From Conidiobolus incongruus B7586 (Eukaryota; Entomophthoromycota; Entomophthoromycetes; Entomophthorales; Conidiobolaceae): a stretch of 16,566 bases of DNA. A model generated the notes under the pieces. That model made no database searches. It saw only the letters and a program-made list of their open reading frames with translations, and was not told the origin of the DNA. Positions 1 through 9,607 of this stretch are shown one piece after another. The DNA lies in the NCBI GenBank assembly GCA_000697335.1, contig JNEM01015629.1, forward strand, positions 1 through 16,566, read 5' to 3'. The translations under genes were made by a program, and so were the position numbers. The stretch's first letter is position 1; every line of letters starts with the position of its first letter.

Positions 1-284
1 TAAAATAAAGATTATAATTAATTTTATATTATTTATTTTATAATTGATAAATTAACTCTATCTATTTTTTTTATTTAAAATTATATATTTTGGCTTAAAT
101 GATAATATTATTTTAAAATCAAATAAATCAGATATTTTTTAAATAAATATTTAATTTTAAACTTTTTATTAATATTACTTTGTAATATAAATAATGGGAA
201 TTTTTTATAATTGAAAAAAAATAAATATTTTAATATATAAAAAGTAAAAATAAATATATATTATAAAATTAATAGTTTCTTTTA

Positions 285-710
285 TTTCTAATAACTTTTT
301 GCTATACTTTTAGCAAAGATCTAACACCTAAAAAATAGTTCTTTTTATTAAAGACTGAAATTTGATATTTTATAAACCAATTAAATTTTCTTGCAAAAAA
401 TTTTTTTTCTTGCAAGCTGGTTTTTTAATTGCCTAAAACAATTATAATCACATAGGTTATAATCTAGGGAATATACTAGATATAGTAGTTTTTTCCAGTT
501 ATTTTTAATTAGAAAGTTTTTTATAACTTTAGATTTATGTATTTTACAATTATTATGTAAAATAATAGGTTTTCTTAAATTATTTTGAGAATACCAATTA
601 AAAATAATTTTATTTAAAAAAGAAATATAAGGTTTATTATTAATATATTTTCTTTTAAAAACTAAAAAAAAATAGCATATGCTATTATAATCCATTTCTA
701 TAATTAACAT
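285..710 (-). pseudogene. Mariner transposase, C-terminal half, inactivated
   Basis: A 109-codon open frame (381-710) followed by same-frame homology past its stop matches the catalytic half of mariner transposases. The block ILHNN (residues 51-54 of the open frame) aligns with the family's LLHDN, and SLDYNLCDYNCFRQLKN aligns with the block YSPDLAPSDYHLFRSLKN. Asn53, where the second catalytic Asp should be, and Asp88 are separated by exactly 34 residues, which is the DD34D spacing of mariner rather than the DD34E of Tc1. The Asp-to-Asn change would abolish metal binding. Beyond the stop at 381, the frame still encodes ELFFRC (324-341) and IFAKSIAKSY (291-320), resembling the family's FYxxGIxKLxxRW tail, with several stop codons in between. 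The frame begins where the family's mid-domain WDxxG segment lies, so the N-terminal half is missing. It is clearly non-functional. Confidence 0.75.
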
Positions 711-783
711 TTGCTTATTAATAAAATGTTTATTTAAAGGAATTTATAAAGGGGGTTAATTTAGCTTAATCCAACACTTTGAT
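285..783 (-). mobile_element. Decayed, internally deleted mariner (DD34D) DNA transposon
   Basis: This minus-strand relic contains the C-terminal half of a mariner transposase (285-710). Just upstream of it, at 751-782, is a non-repetitive stretch whose minus strand reads AGTGTTGGATTAAGC and looks like the outer end of a Tc1/mariner element. The whole N-terminal half of the transposase (HTH DNA-binding domains and first catalytic Asp), expected to take about 500 bp, is absent. The copy therefore appears internally deleted, like a non-autonomous derivative. A possible weak partner for the terminal repeat is TTTTGGCTTAAATGATAA at 88-105, but the match is poor and the left boundary is uncertain. 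The transposase homology is directly visible; the boundaries are inferred. Confidence 0.6.
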
Positions 784-897
784 TTATGTTTTAGCAAAGG
801 ATTATACAAAAGAATCTAAGATTCATTAATTATAATAATTCACTGTAAAAGCTTTGGTTTCTAGCTATACCTTAGTAAGTTTTGTTTAATAATATGT

Positions 898-926
898 ATT
901 ATCCTAGTGCTGGAAACTAGGATAAT
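898..926. repeat. Perfect 11-bp inverted repeat (hairpin)
   Basis: ATTATCCTAGT (898-908) and ACTAGGATAAT (916-926) are perfect reverse complements around the 7-nt loop GCTGGAA. The stem holds four G:C pairs, which is uncommon in this AT-rich DNA. It lies between the mariner relic and the GATA microsatellite, outside any gene. Its function is unknown; it could be part of an old transposon end. Confidence 0.6.
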
Positions 927-1029
927 TGTATTGAATTAAGTTGGAGTGTGGATAAGTTATAGGATTAGGATGTAGTTATATGGAGTTTTATTGGAAGTTC
1001 TTGACAAAAACTTGGAGTTAGTTTCCTTC

Positions 1030-1109
1030 AGATAGATAGATAAATAGATAGTTGGATAGATGGATGAGTAAATAGATAGATGACTGGATGAATGAATAGA
1101 TAAATAGAT
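1030..1109. repeat. Degenerate GATA/GATG tetranucleotide microsatellite
   Basis: About 80 bp is built of GATA units interspersed with GATG, AATA and GGAT variants, an aged simple repeat. It produces an apparent minus-strand open frame (957-1154) rich in Ser, Ile and Tyr, which is only the repeat read in translation. Confidence 0.85.
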
Positions 1110-4100
1110 CCTTGTTGTATTTCCCCTTTTGATATTAGGATAAGAATGGATCAATTTAAGGGAAAGTAGAATAAGAGATAAATTATAGGTAAACTGATAT
1201 TAAAGGTAAATATATATGGACTAATTAGGTAGATACATGACATAATAGCTACTCTAGTTTTTTTTAAGCTTTAGTTAAATTATAAGGTACCTATTTTATA
1301 TTTTTATTAATTAATTTTAATTTAAACTTTAATATATATAAAATACTTGTGTAACTAATATTAAAGTATTTTAATAGTCTTTTAGCTGAAATAAAAAGGT
1401 GCTTTTCTATATAATTTTTTACTTTATTAATAATTAAAAAAGTAATAGTTGAAATTAATCTTTTAGATTTAACAAGTTTTAGGTAGTTTCTTTTTTAACC
1501 TTAAAGTAATTTACCTAGTGATAAATTGTTGATTTAGAAAATATTTTATTACCAAAAGCTATTTGTAAATTTTAAATGATTTTAGAGGGTTTGTGGTTAA
1601 GTTTTATTAATACTAAAATAAAAGACTTTTAATGGTTACTATTTAATTTAAGCATGATTAAATTAAACAACAAATTTTAAAAAATTAATTTTTTAATCAA
1701 AAAAATTATTATATATATATATATATATATATATAATTCAAAACTATTTATTTTCCTATTTGTTTTATATATATTTGCTTATTTGAAACTAATAATATGT
1801 TTTAAAAATCAGAAATTAAAAAATTTCCCATTTCTTCAATTCTATAGTAATAATAATTAATTATTATCAAAAGTTATTCATTTTAATTATATTAAAACCT
1901 AACCCCAAATTATTCAAAATTATTTTAAGTTTATAAATAACTTATAAAGAAAGCTTTTTTTTATAAATTCTTTATTTATTATATGATGAATTATTTAAAA
2001 CTTGATTATAAATATATAAAATAATTTTAAATATTATTCTTTAATTATTAACAAAATTAAATAAATATCTTATTATATAAATAATAATTAAAATATTTAT
2101 ATTATTTTAATATAATTAAAAAATTATAATTTTTTTTATATAACCCTTATTTAATCTTTAATTAGAATATTCAAATTAAATGAAATATTTTATGAAATTT
2201 AATAAATAAATTTTTATTTATATATAAATATAAATTGCTATTATAGATTAGAATATCTTATGGTTTTTTATTTAACATATAAAGAAATTAATCAATTTTT
2301 GTTAAGTTTTATAATGTTTTTTTAAATTAAATCATTTTTAATTAAAGCTTTTAATATAATTTAAAAATATTTACTATTTATAAAATAATTATTAATAATA
2401 TTAAGCTAATAATATAAGAAATATAGTAATTTAAAATAATTGGAAAAAAAACTACCATATTTGATTTTTTCATTAGATTATAATATATTCAATTATAATT
2501 AATTTAAATTATTAAAAGACATGCTTATAAGAAAAATAATTTGTAAAATTAGGCTTAATTAGTTTTTTAAATATATTATTTAAATGTTTAATAAATAAAG
2601 TAATTTTTTAAATACTAAAAGTTTATTAAATATATTATAAAAAGTAATCCAAAAAAATAATTTTATTCTATATATTTATTTTGATAAATTATATATTAAA
2701 ATATTTTTAAATTCAACAATATATCTTAAATAATTAGTTATTTTTTATAATAAATAAAAAATAAATATATATAAATATTATATTTAATTAAATAGCTTAA
2801 GTTTTCAAATTAAATAACATTAAATCTTTTGTTTAATTCTGGCTATATGATTTTTATAATAATCATATAAACCTATTGGCCAATATATTAGCTATTAGAT
2901 TGAAATACAAGTAATTATTATAAAATTAATTTCAAAGTTATATTATTATTTAATTATTTTAATTGGACAAGATCAAAACTTGAACTGAGTTAGATTTAAT
3001 TAATTTATGATATAAAAAGGTATTATTCATAAAAATATATATACTACAATTAATAAAAAAAATTGAAATATTTTTATTATCTAATCAAACTATTAATTAT
3101 CTAAATAATTAAATATAAATAATAATAGATTTACCTCATAATTCATCAATTAAATTATTCTATATAAATCTCATTTGTGATTCAAAACTTATAAAACGTG
3201 TTTAAGATTAGCTGACGACTCCACTACTTTACCTTCAATTAATTCTATTTCATATAATTCAAATCACCTATTAATATTATAGATGATTTTGTGACTGTTT
3301 CAGTGTTTTTTAATATTCAATAACTGTTATCTTATTATTATATTTGAAAAAAATTAACAAATTCAAATTATTAAAATCAAATAGCTATTATATTATTTCA
3401 ATATTGTGAATAGGTATTATAATGTTTATAATAATAAAAATTACATATATATAGTTAATTACGTTAACATATTGATTAATAGTACTTCATCTTTACTTAA
3501 AATAACTTTCAGATTGAATTAACTTATTAAAGGATATAAGTTGGACATAGTTTTGATCAGATAATATATGAATATTATTAAATATTCGCTGGGAGTAAAA
3601 GATTCATGTGTCGATTTGAGATCATAAAATTTCAATTTGAAATGACATAGTTCAAGTTATTAATAAATGAAATAAATGATTAAAATATTTATCATATTTA
3701 ATGGTAAATATATGATATTTTTGATAAGATAATATATTTGTTTCAATTACAATAATATCATTGTAAAAATAGCCTTGATTAAATTCAAATTAACAAACTT
3801 ATTTGACTGAAGTACAAAGAATATATAATTATTAAACTTTAAATAAAGGTTATGGAATAAAGTTTACTTTGTAATATTATAGATTAAATTGATATTTATG
3901 TAATATATTAATATTATATATTTGATTTAATATTTGAATTATTTTTTAAATAAAAATAATAATTAATTTTCAATTATTTAAAAATCAATTATCAGATAAT
4001 TTAATATTCTATTATAAAAAGTAAAATTAACTAAAAAATTTTTTTTATTTTATAACAAAATAAAATGACGTAAATTTATATTAACTACAAGTAATAAGGT

Positions 4101-4390
4101 ATTTATAATAAATTAGTTTAAAGTTCTTAATATTCTCCTATTTTATCAGAAATTAAATAATTTTAATGGTTTTTATTATTCTTTAACTAAATTGGGTAAA
4201 TAACAATATTGAGAGGGATTGATCAATGAATAAAGTTTAAATAATTTATTGGAGTGAAATTTACGATCTGATTAGGTTTGGTTTGATTGATTTGGATTAA
4301 GGTGCTATCAAATATTAAACTTAAAGGTAATTTCTTTCTATTAAGGAGTTTATTAATAGTATTCTCCTATTTATTCAATATGTGATAAAA
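1110..4390. other. Gene-less AT-rich intergenic stretch
   Basis: No coding region or RNA gene is seen on either strand across about 3.3 kb. The sequence is dominated by A/T runs. It holds a pure AT dinucleotide run (1711-1735), a near-perfect AT palindrome at about 1847-1866, and a weak hairpin with 9-bp arms (2844-2852 and 2861-2869). Slightly more complex patches occur at about 3180-3240 and 3585-3650, but neither carries a usable open frame. Distal promoter elements of the downstream TSPO gene may lie at the right end. Confidence 0.6.
1711..1735. repeat. AT dinucleotide microsatellite
   Basis: This is an uninterrupted alternating AT run of 25 bp inside AT-rich intergenic DNA. Confidence 0.9.
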
Positions 4391-4392
4391 TC

Positions 4393-4430
4393 AGGGGCAA
4401 TCGGCTCAATATTAAGTGCAAAGGGAGGGG
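4393..4430 (+). promoter_or_regulatory. Two AGGGG stress-element-like motifs upstream of TSPO copy A
   Basis: AGGGG occurs at 4393-4397 and again at 4426-4430, about 160 and 127 bp before the start codon, in DNA where G runs are rare. AGGGG is the core of the fungal STRE bound by Msn2/4-type zinc-finger factors in yeast. Whether this organism uses it is inference. A similar AGGGG (7519-7523) lies about 305 bp upstream of TSPO copy B, in the opposite orientation relative to its gene. Confidence 0.3.
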
Positions 4431-4486
4431 AGAATGATTAAATAAAAATATAAATTCATTGATTGTTTCTACTCTCAAAAAATCAA

Positions 4487-4493
4487 TATAAAA
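4487..4493 (+). promoter_or_regulatory. TATA-like box of TSPO copy A
   Basis: TATAAAA lies 64 bp upstream of the ATG at 4557, a spacing that would put transcription start about 30-35 bp before the start codon. The surrounding AT richness makes a chance match quite possible. The UDP-glycosyltransferase gene has a similarly placed box. Confidence 0.4.
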
Positions 4494-4556
4494 CGTAAAT
4501 TTATTGAAAATCCAAATTATCATTGTATTCAGTATCAAAAAGTGATTGATTAAAAA

Positions 4557-5117
4557 ATGTCTTCAGTTGATGTTAAAAGTATTATTGACGGATTCCGTCT
4601 CGCCTGGGCCATCGGTGTCCCTATGGGCTTAGGTTTCTTCGCCGCTGCTCCCGCCCGCGCTCACAGTGAACGTCACTTTAAAGAATTGAAGCACGCTTCT
4701 TTCGAACCCGGACGTGGCATTTATCGTCCCGCTTGGGCCGCTGTCTTTGCTACCATTGGGTATGCATCTTTCCTCGTCTATAAAACCGGCAGAGACCAGA
4801 ATATTAGCACCACCCGTCCATTCTTCTACTACCTTCTCCAATTCGTCTTTGCTCTTCTCTTCTGTAACTTGTTATTCAAGGAAAGAAAGATTTTCTTGGC
4901 CCTCGTTATTGTATTCACAAATGCTTGTTTAGTTGGAATCACCGCGTTTGAATTCTACAACATCAAACCTGAGGCTGGATATCTCTTGGTTCCATACTTG
5001 GGCTGGTTGCTGTGGCTCGGATTACTCACTAAGAATCTCTGGAGATTGAATTTGGAAAAGGACACCACTTTCCATTTCCACAAAACTTTAGTTAACAAGG
5101 TATCCAAGATCAACTAA
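4557..5117 (+). CDS. TspO/MBR family membrane protein (copy A)
   Basis: This 186-residue protein has the five-helix layout of the TSPO/peripheral benzodiazepine receptor family. Hydrophobic segments fall at about residues 12-32, 56-74, 88-107, 111-131 and 141-160. The family block between helices 1 and 2 is recognisable as FEPGRGIYRPAW (49-60). The helix 5 hallmark is present as VPYLGWLLW (145-153) followed by NLWRLN (160-165). Length is slightly above the usual 150-170 because of a basic 20-residue tail. TSPO proteins bind tetrapyrroles and sterols and sit in mitochondrial, ER or secretory membranes; the location here cannot be read from sequence. The Trp usually found before the Pro loop is replaced (ASF at 47-49). 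The ATG has A at -3 and no earlier in-frame start is needed. The first third of the gene is strikingly rich in C-ending codons (GCC, CCC, CGC, GTC), suggesting high expression. No intron is evident. It converges with copy B downstream. Confidence 0.9.
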   Translation: MSSVDVKSIIDGFRLAWAIGVPMGLGFFAAAPARAHSERHFKELKHASFEPGRGIYRPAWAAVFATIGYASFLVYKTGRDQNISTTRPFFYYLLQFVFALLFCNLLFKERKIFLALVIVFTNACLVGITAFEFYNIKPEAGYLLVPYLGWLLWLGLLTKNLWRLNLEKDTTFHFHKTLVNKVSKIN

Positions 5118-5208
5118 AAGTTGACCATATTATTTTATTCTCGTCATCATTATTATTCTTCACACAAAAAAGGCACGATTATTTGAATTTTCTTGATATA
5201 TCAGTTAT

Positions 5209-5239
5209 AATAAACATATTAAGATAAGTTTTATCTTAA
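5209..5239 (+). terminator. Possible polyadenylation signal and hairpin after TSPO copy A
   Basis: AATAAA at 5209-5214 lies 92 bp after the stop codon. It is followed by a perfect 9-bp inverted repeat, TTAAGATAA (5219-5227) and TTATCTTAA (5231-5239), with a 3-nt loop. AATAAA is common by chance in DNA this AT-rich, so the assignment as the 3' end signal is tentative. Confidence 0.35.
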
Positions 5240-6560
5240 ATATTGTTCAATTTAACCTAGTAGCTTTTGATTTGAGATATATAAAGATGGCAATTAAACT
5301 TTAGATTTTTAGATACTAACAATCAAAGTGCCTAGGTTTAGAATAGTGGAAAGGAACTTTTGTATTCAATTTTTCACTTATTTCAATTAGGATCAATTAA
5401 TCAATTTAGAAAACTCCACTTTTTATACAAAATAAAACAAGGCATATGGTTAAATCTAAAAAGTAAGATAAAATTATTAAAATTAGAGCTTTAAATATAT
5501 TTAGTAATAAAAAAATTTATAAAAATTTTAAATCAATTTATTTGAATAAAGATTTATATCTTTAGCAATTTTTTTTAATTTAAAAAACTTGATTTAATAA
5601 TTAAATTAATAATAATATAATTGTAAATTATAACCAATAATTTTAAATAGATCAATTTAAGTAATATTATTTTATATTAATGATAATAAATCAATTTTTA
5701 AGTTGAAAGTTAATTTATTTATAAAAAAATATAATAATATTTAAATCGAATTAATTATACTATATGATTTTATTATAGTATATATAATTTTCAATATTAC
5801 AAGAATATATATATATATATATATATAATATTTAAAATTATAAATTAATATAACTTCTCATGAAATATAAATTTTAATATCAATCACTTTATAATTAAAT
5901 TAAATATAATAATTTTATCAAATAAATAAATGAAAATTTACCAAATATAGAAATTTTATATTAATTTTTATTTAATATATTATTTAATATTTTTAAATGC
6001 TAAAAAATTTACTATAATAACATTAATATTTATATTTATAAACTTAAAATCCCTTTACTTTAATATCTAATTAATTGATTTAATATATTACTTTTATAAG
6101 TTATTTTAAAAAAGAATCAATTGTTAACATTGTTGTTGTGAATCGACAGATATAAATTAAATTTGATAAATTAGAAAATTCCAAATTAGTTAAAATTCAA
6201 ATAATAAAATATAATCAAAGGTGGATTAATTTTCAATTGAAAAATATTCTAAAATTCAATTAAATGCTCAAAAATTATGGAGTTGTTTATTTTAAAAGTA
6301 GGATGTATTAGAACCATAATTTTAATTTTTTTTAGTAATTGATTCTCGATCTCTGGTTTAATTTAGGATCGTCTTAATAATACTTGAAAATTTTTTTACA
6401 AGTATTTGAATTATATAAAAGTAAAAATTCAAAGAATAAAAAATCATATCATATCATAGTGGTTTTTATTGAAAATAAATTTTTTGAAGTAGAATTGATA
6501 GGAATATCCAATATCAAAGAGTTGATGATGGTGGTGGGAGACATGATAAAATCATATTAA
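5240..6560. other. AT-rich spacer between the convergent TSPO genes
   Basis: No gene is seen on either strand. The spacer contains an AT dinucleotide run (5805-5827), three tandem copies of ATCAT (6443-6457) and a short G-rich patch (about 6523-6541) near the 3' end of copy B. The 3' untranslated regions of both TSPO genes must end inside it. Confidence 0.55.
5805..5827. repeat. AT dinucleotide microsatellite
   Basis: This is an uninterrupted alternating AT run of 23 bp in the spacer between the two TSPO genes. Confidence 0.9.
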
Positions 6561-6626
6561 GAATAATTGATCAAGTCAATTGAAACTATCGTTTTTGGCA
6601 GGTGTGTTAAAATAAGACAAGTGAAT

Positions 6627-7214
6627 TTAGTTCGTCTGTTCAGCTTCCTGAACTTTGGTATTTTCAGCAGTGTTTTTGGGTTTGACAAAGTTGCCGTATC
6701 TGCCCTCAGCTTCCAATTGCCAGATAGAGAGATCGCGATCTTGATTCATACGCCACAATACCTTGTTGAGATAGCCAGAGTACACAGTCCAAAGCAAGTA
6801 TGGGATAGTCAAGAGAGCAGCATCGAAATTAATCAAACCAAATTCGAAAATAGTAATCGTGACGAAAAGCCATTGGAATGCCATGATAAAGAGAGAAGCT
6901 AATAATTTTCTGTTGAACATGAGATAAGGAGCATAAGTCTGGAGGATCAAGCAGGATCCATAGTAAAAGAGAGCACGATTAGGTGCCACATCGGTTTCAG
7001 GCTGGAAGGTGACCAAGTAACTAGCGAAACCAAAGGTCAAAAATAGACCAGTCCAAATGGGACGGAATACGCTAGGGCTAGGTTCAAACCAAGGATGATG
7101 AATTTCTTTGTGGTACTTTTCATAATTCTTGCGCACTGGAGCAGATCCCAAATACCCCAAAATGCAAGGAATACTACAACATGCAGCGATTTTGAATAAT
7201 TCAGTTTGGCTCAT
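6627..7214 (-). CDS. TspO/MBR family membrane protein (copy B)
   Basis: This 195-residue protein is a second TSPO-family member. Five hydrophobic segments lie at about residues 5-24, 50-69, 81-99, 104-125 and 130-150. The loop after helix 1 reads PWFEPSPSVFRPIW (41-54) and keeps the family's Trp-Pro character better than copy A. Helix 5 carries IPYLLW (137-142) and then LNKVLWRMN (149-157). The segment L-x3-Y-x5-K at about 141-151 fits the loose CRAC cholesterol-recognition pattern, though this pattern is weak evidence on its own. A polar tail of about 38 residues extends past helix 5, longer than in copy A and unrelated to it. The start codon has A at -3. Copy A and copy B share the blocks FEP, RPxW, FASxLV/YASFLV and LWRxN, so they are diverged paralogs rather than a recent duplication. 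They are arranged tail to tail. The usual family roles in porphyrin or sterol binding and stress response are known for the family, not shown here. Confidence 0.9.
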   Translation of the reverse strand: MSQTELFKIAACCSIPCILGYLGSAPVRKNYEKYHKEIHHPWFEPSPSVFRPIWTGLFLTFGFASYLVTFQPETDVAPNRALFYYGSCLILQTYAPYLMFNRKLLASLFIMAFQWLFVTITIFEFGLINFDAALLTIPYLLWTVYSGYLNKVLWRMNQDRDLSIWQLEAEGRYGNFVKPKNTAENTKVQEAEQTN

Positions 7215-7240
7215 TTTTGTGGGTTGCTAAATGTGAATTC

Positions 7241-7249
7241 TATATATAC
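7241..7249 (-). promoter_or_regulatory. TATA-like box of TSPO copy B
   Basis: On the minus strand GTATATATA lies 27-35 bp before the ATG. If it is a true TATA box the 5' leader must be very short, or the box acts with scanning-type start selection. A chance match in AT-rich DNA cannot be excluded. Confidence 0.3.
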
Positions 7250-7259
7250 ACTCTGTTAA

Positions 7260-8171
7260 AGAAATGACAATCGAGTTGAAACGTAAAATTGAATTACCTG
7301 ATGAATAATAAAATATTTTGATAAATTTTAATCAATAGAACAGCTTAGTTGTTTATATACTAGATACTATTATAATGTTAGAATTTGATAGAATATCGGG
7401 TATAAAAACATCATCAAATACATTGAATTGATTCACTCCTTAATTTAATCAGGAGTATAAGGCAAATAGCCATATTAACTAAAAGAGGTACAAAAAATGG
7501 TAACTTGGGGGCATGGAAAGGGGAGAATTTAATAAAATTAAAAGTTTTAATACTACCATGAATAAGTAAATTTAATTTAATATTTTAAAAGGTTAATTTA
7601 GTTAACTTTAATTTAAAACATCCATTGAACCAGATGACGACAACCATTAATTTAAGTTTAATTTGTTTAACTTGGTTTATTTCTCATTTTATTTAATTTA
7701 ATCCTTAATATTGTTATATTTATCTGTTTCATCTAATGGTCATTATATAGAGTGATATATAATTTAGGTTTTATATTAAATTATTTGATTTTATTTAATC
7801 AATAATTATTCAAACTTTAATTTCAAATAAAGTTTCAAATAAAATATTGTGATTAATTTTAAAATTATAGTTAAAATAATTTGAATTTAGTGGTATCTAA
7901 ATAATACAAATATTTTGTTATAAAGCGTGTCATTTAGCAGTTATGAAATTTACTCATCCAAAGGTTAAAATATATGATTCTATTCAAATAATTCAGTTAA
8001 AATATAGAGATAAGATAGAGGAAATAGTTGGAAATATGAATATATAAACATTGGGTACGCAGATATGAATAAGGATAATTATCAAGAATCAGAATGTATA
8101 TAATCTGAATGTAAAAAGCTAAGAAAAGTACAATCCAATGATTGAGACGATTAAATATTATGATCGAGTAC
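7260..8171. other. Intergenic region between TSPO copy B and tRNA-Ala
   Basis: No coding region is seen. The left part is the presumed upstream region of TSPO copy B and includes a short inverted repeat, ACTCCT (7435-7440) with AGGAGT (7451-7456), and a G-rich patch (7506-7525) with one AGGGG motif. The remainder is AT-rich without recognisable structure. Confidence 0.5.
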
Positions 8172-8244
8172 GGGGAATTAGCTCAAATGGTAGAGCGCTC
8201 GCTTAGCATGCGAGAGGCACGGGGATCGATACCCCGATTCTCCA
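8172..8244 (+). tRNA. tRNA-Ala (anticodon AGC)
   Basis: This 73-nt gene folds into a complete cloverleaf. The acceptor stem is GGGGAAT (8172-8178) with ATTCTCC (8237-8243), including the G3:U70 wobble pair that is the universal identity element for alanyl-tRNA synthetase. The D stem is GCTC/GAGC and the anticodon stem is CTCGC/GCGAG. The anticodon loop TTAGCAT puts AGC at 8205-8207, read as IGC after deamination. The variable loop has 5 nt. The T stem is CGGGG/CCCCG with loop ATCGATA, and the discriminator base is A. No intron is present and CCA is not encoded, as in eukaryotes. The internal A box (about 8179-8190) and B box (GGATCGATACC, 8223-8233) drive Pol III transcription. It stands alone, not in a cluster. 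Confidence 0.97.
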
Positions 8245-8250
8245 TTTTTT
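8245..8250 (+). terminator. Pol III oligo-T terminator of tRNA-Ala
   Basis: Six T residues follow immediately after the discriminator base, the standard RNA polymerase III stop signal. Confidence 0.9.
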
Positions 8251-9550
8251 CTCATACACTTTTTAATCTTTGATAGTATCTCATTTTAAATAAATTAATT
8301 TTAGTTTTATTTTTAAAGTGGATAAATTTAATCATTATTCAATTTTAAGTTTACAGAAATTCAGTTACAATCAACTATGTTATCATACAGCCTTCGAATA
8401 TTTTATCATTATTATACTTTCTTTTTAAACTATAAATACTCTTTAAATAGTATTAATTATAAAATCTATTATAATTATTATTCAAAATAAAAATTTAAAA
8501 TTTATGATGAATAATAAGAATGATATTAAATTTTTAATTAACTATAATTTTTATAATTTTTTGACAAAATTTATAGATTCTTAGAATATCAATTTATATA
8601 CAACTATATCATTTCAATAAATAGTTGAGACAAAAAAAATTTTTCCTTTTTATAATATTATCAATTACAATCATATCTTTAAATTGGAAATTGATTACCA
8701 TATACTTTTATATCCTAACTATTATATTGAAAAGCCAATAAAAATCTTATTAAATTTAATATAGAGTAATCAATGAAAAAATTAACCTATTTTTCAAATT
8801 AATATGAATTTTAAGCTCAACTCAACCTTTAATTTTAAAATCTATATCCTTTAATATAAAACATATATACTGACTATAAATTACTTTGGGGACAATATTT
8901 GTTTTATTAAAATATTTTATTAAATCAATATAACTGTGATATTGATTTGAAATTTAATTTTTTTAAAATGATAATAAGATTGAATAGTATGACTATTGGA
9001 TAAATTCATATTTTATCATTATCATCATAACTTTATCTAATATAAAATCTCATGTTCTCTTTTTTTAATTGTTTAAACTAATAAATTTTTTTATAATAAA
9101 AAAATTTTATTTAATATAGTTCATTGGTTGAATTAATTAAACAATCAAGTTACATACAAATATAGATAAATAATATCTGAGTTACTTTATTTGAATCAAG
9201 ACTTTGAGAATTGAAGTTTTAAAATTTATTAAATTAATAATATTTAATAATATTTCAATTTTCAATATGTTCAAGATTTGTTTAAAGTTTAAAAATTTAT
9301 GAGGAATGAATAACTATAAATATTATGTTATGTTTGATATAATTGTATCAATAATACTTATTACTAAATTGTTTAGCTTATGATTATATAATTAATATTT
9401 TAAAAACATAGTATTTCATATAAGCTAATTTTCAGTTTACAATTTGTGGACTATTTTTATTATATGTGGATACAAACAAAATATAGTGAAAATTTTATAA
9501 GGAATTGAGGGTTAGTTAAGTGGATCCATATTTTCGGAGTGAAAATTTAA
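8251..9550. other. Intergenic region between tRNA-Ala and the glycosyltransferase gene
   Basis: About 1.3 kb of AT-rich sequence holds no open frame worth calling on either strand and no further RNA gene that I can fold. The right end is the presumed upstream region of the glycosyltransferase gene. Confidence 0.55.
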
Positions 9551-9553
9551 AAT

Positions 9554-9561
9554 TATAAATA
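9554..9561 (+). promoter_or_regulatory. TATA-like box of the UDP-glycosyltransferase gene
   Basis: TATAAATA lies 46 bp before the ATG at 9608. This would place the transcription start about 15-20 bp before the start codon. It agrees with the canonical TATA consensus but sits in AT-rich DNA. Confidence 0.45.
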
Positions 9562-9607
9562 GGATTGAATAGTAATTGAATTCCATTTATTTTGATAAAT
9601 TGATAAA

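Noticed and set aside
957-1154. Minus-strand open frame rich in Ser, Ile and Tyr
   Set aside because: It is the GATA/GATG microsatellite in translation, with no independent coding signal.
4629-4932. Open frames on both strands overlapping TSPO copy A
   Set aside because: They overlap a well-supported TSPO gene, have no family features, and exist because the GC-rich codons reduce stops in other frames.
6567-6902. Plus-strand open frame of 111 codons
   Set aside because: It is antisense to TSPO copy B, whose transmembrane pattern and family motifs are clear.
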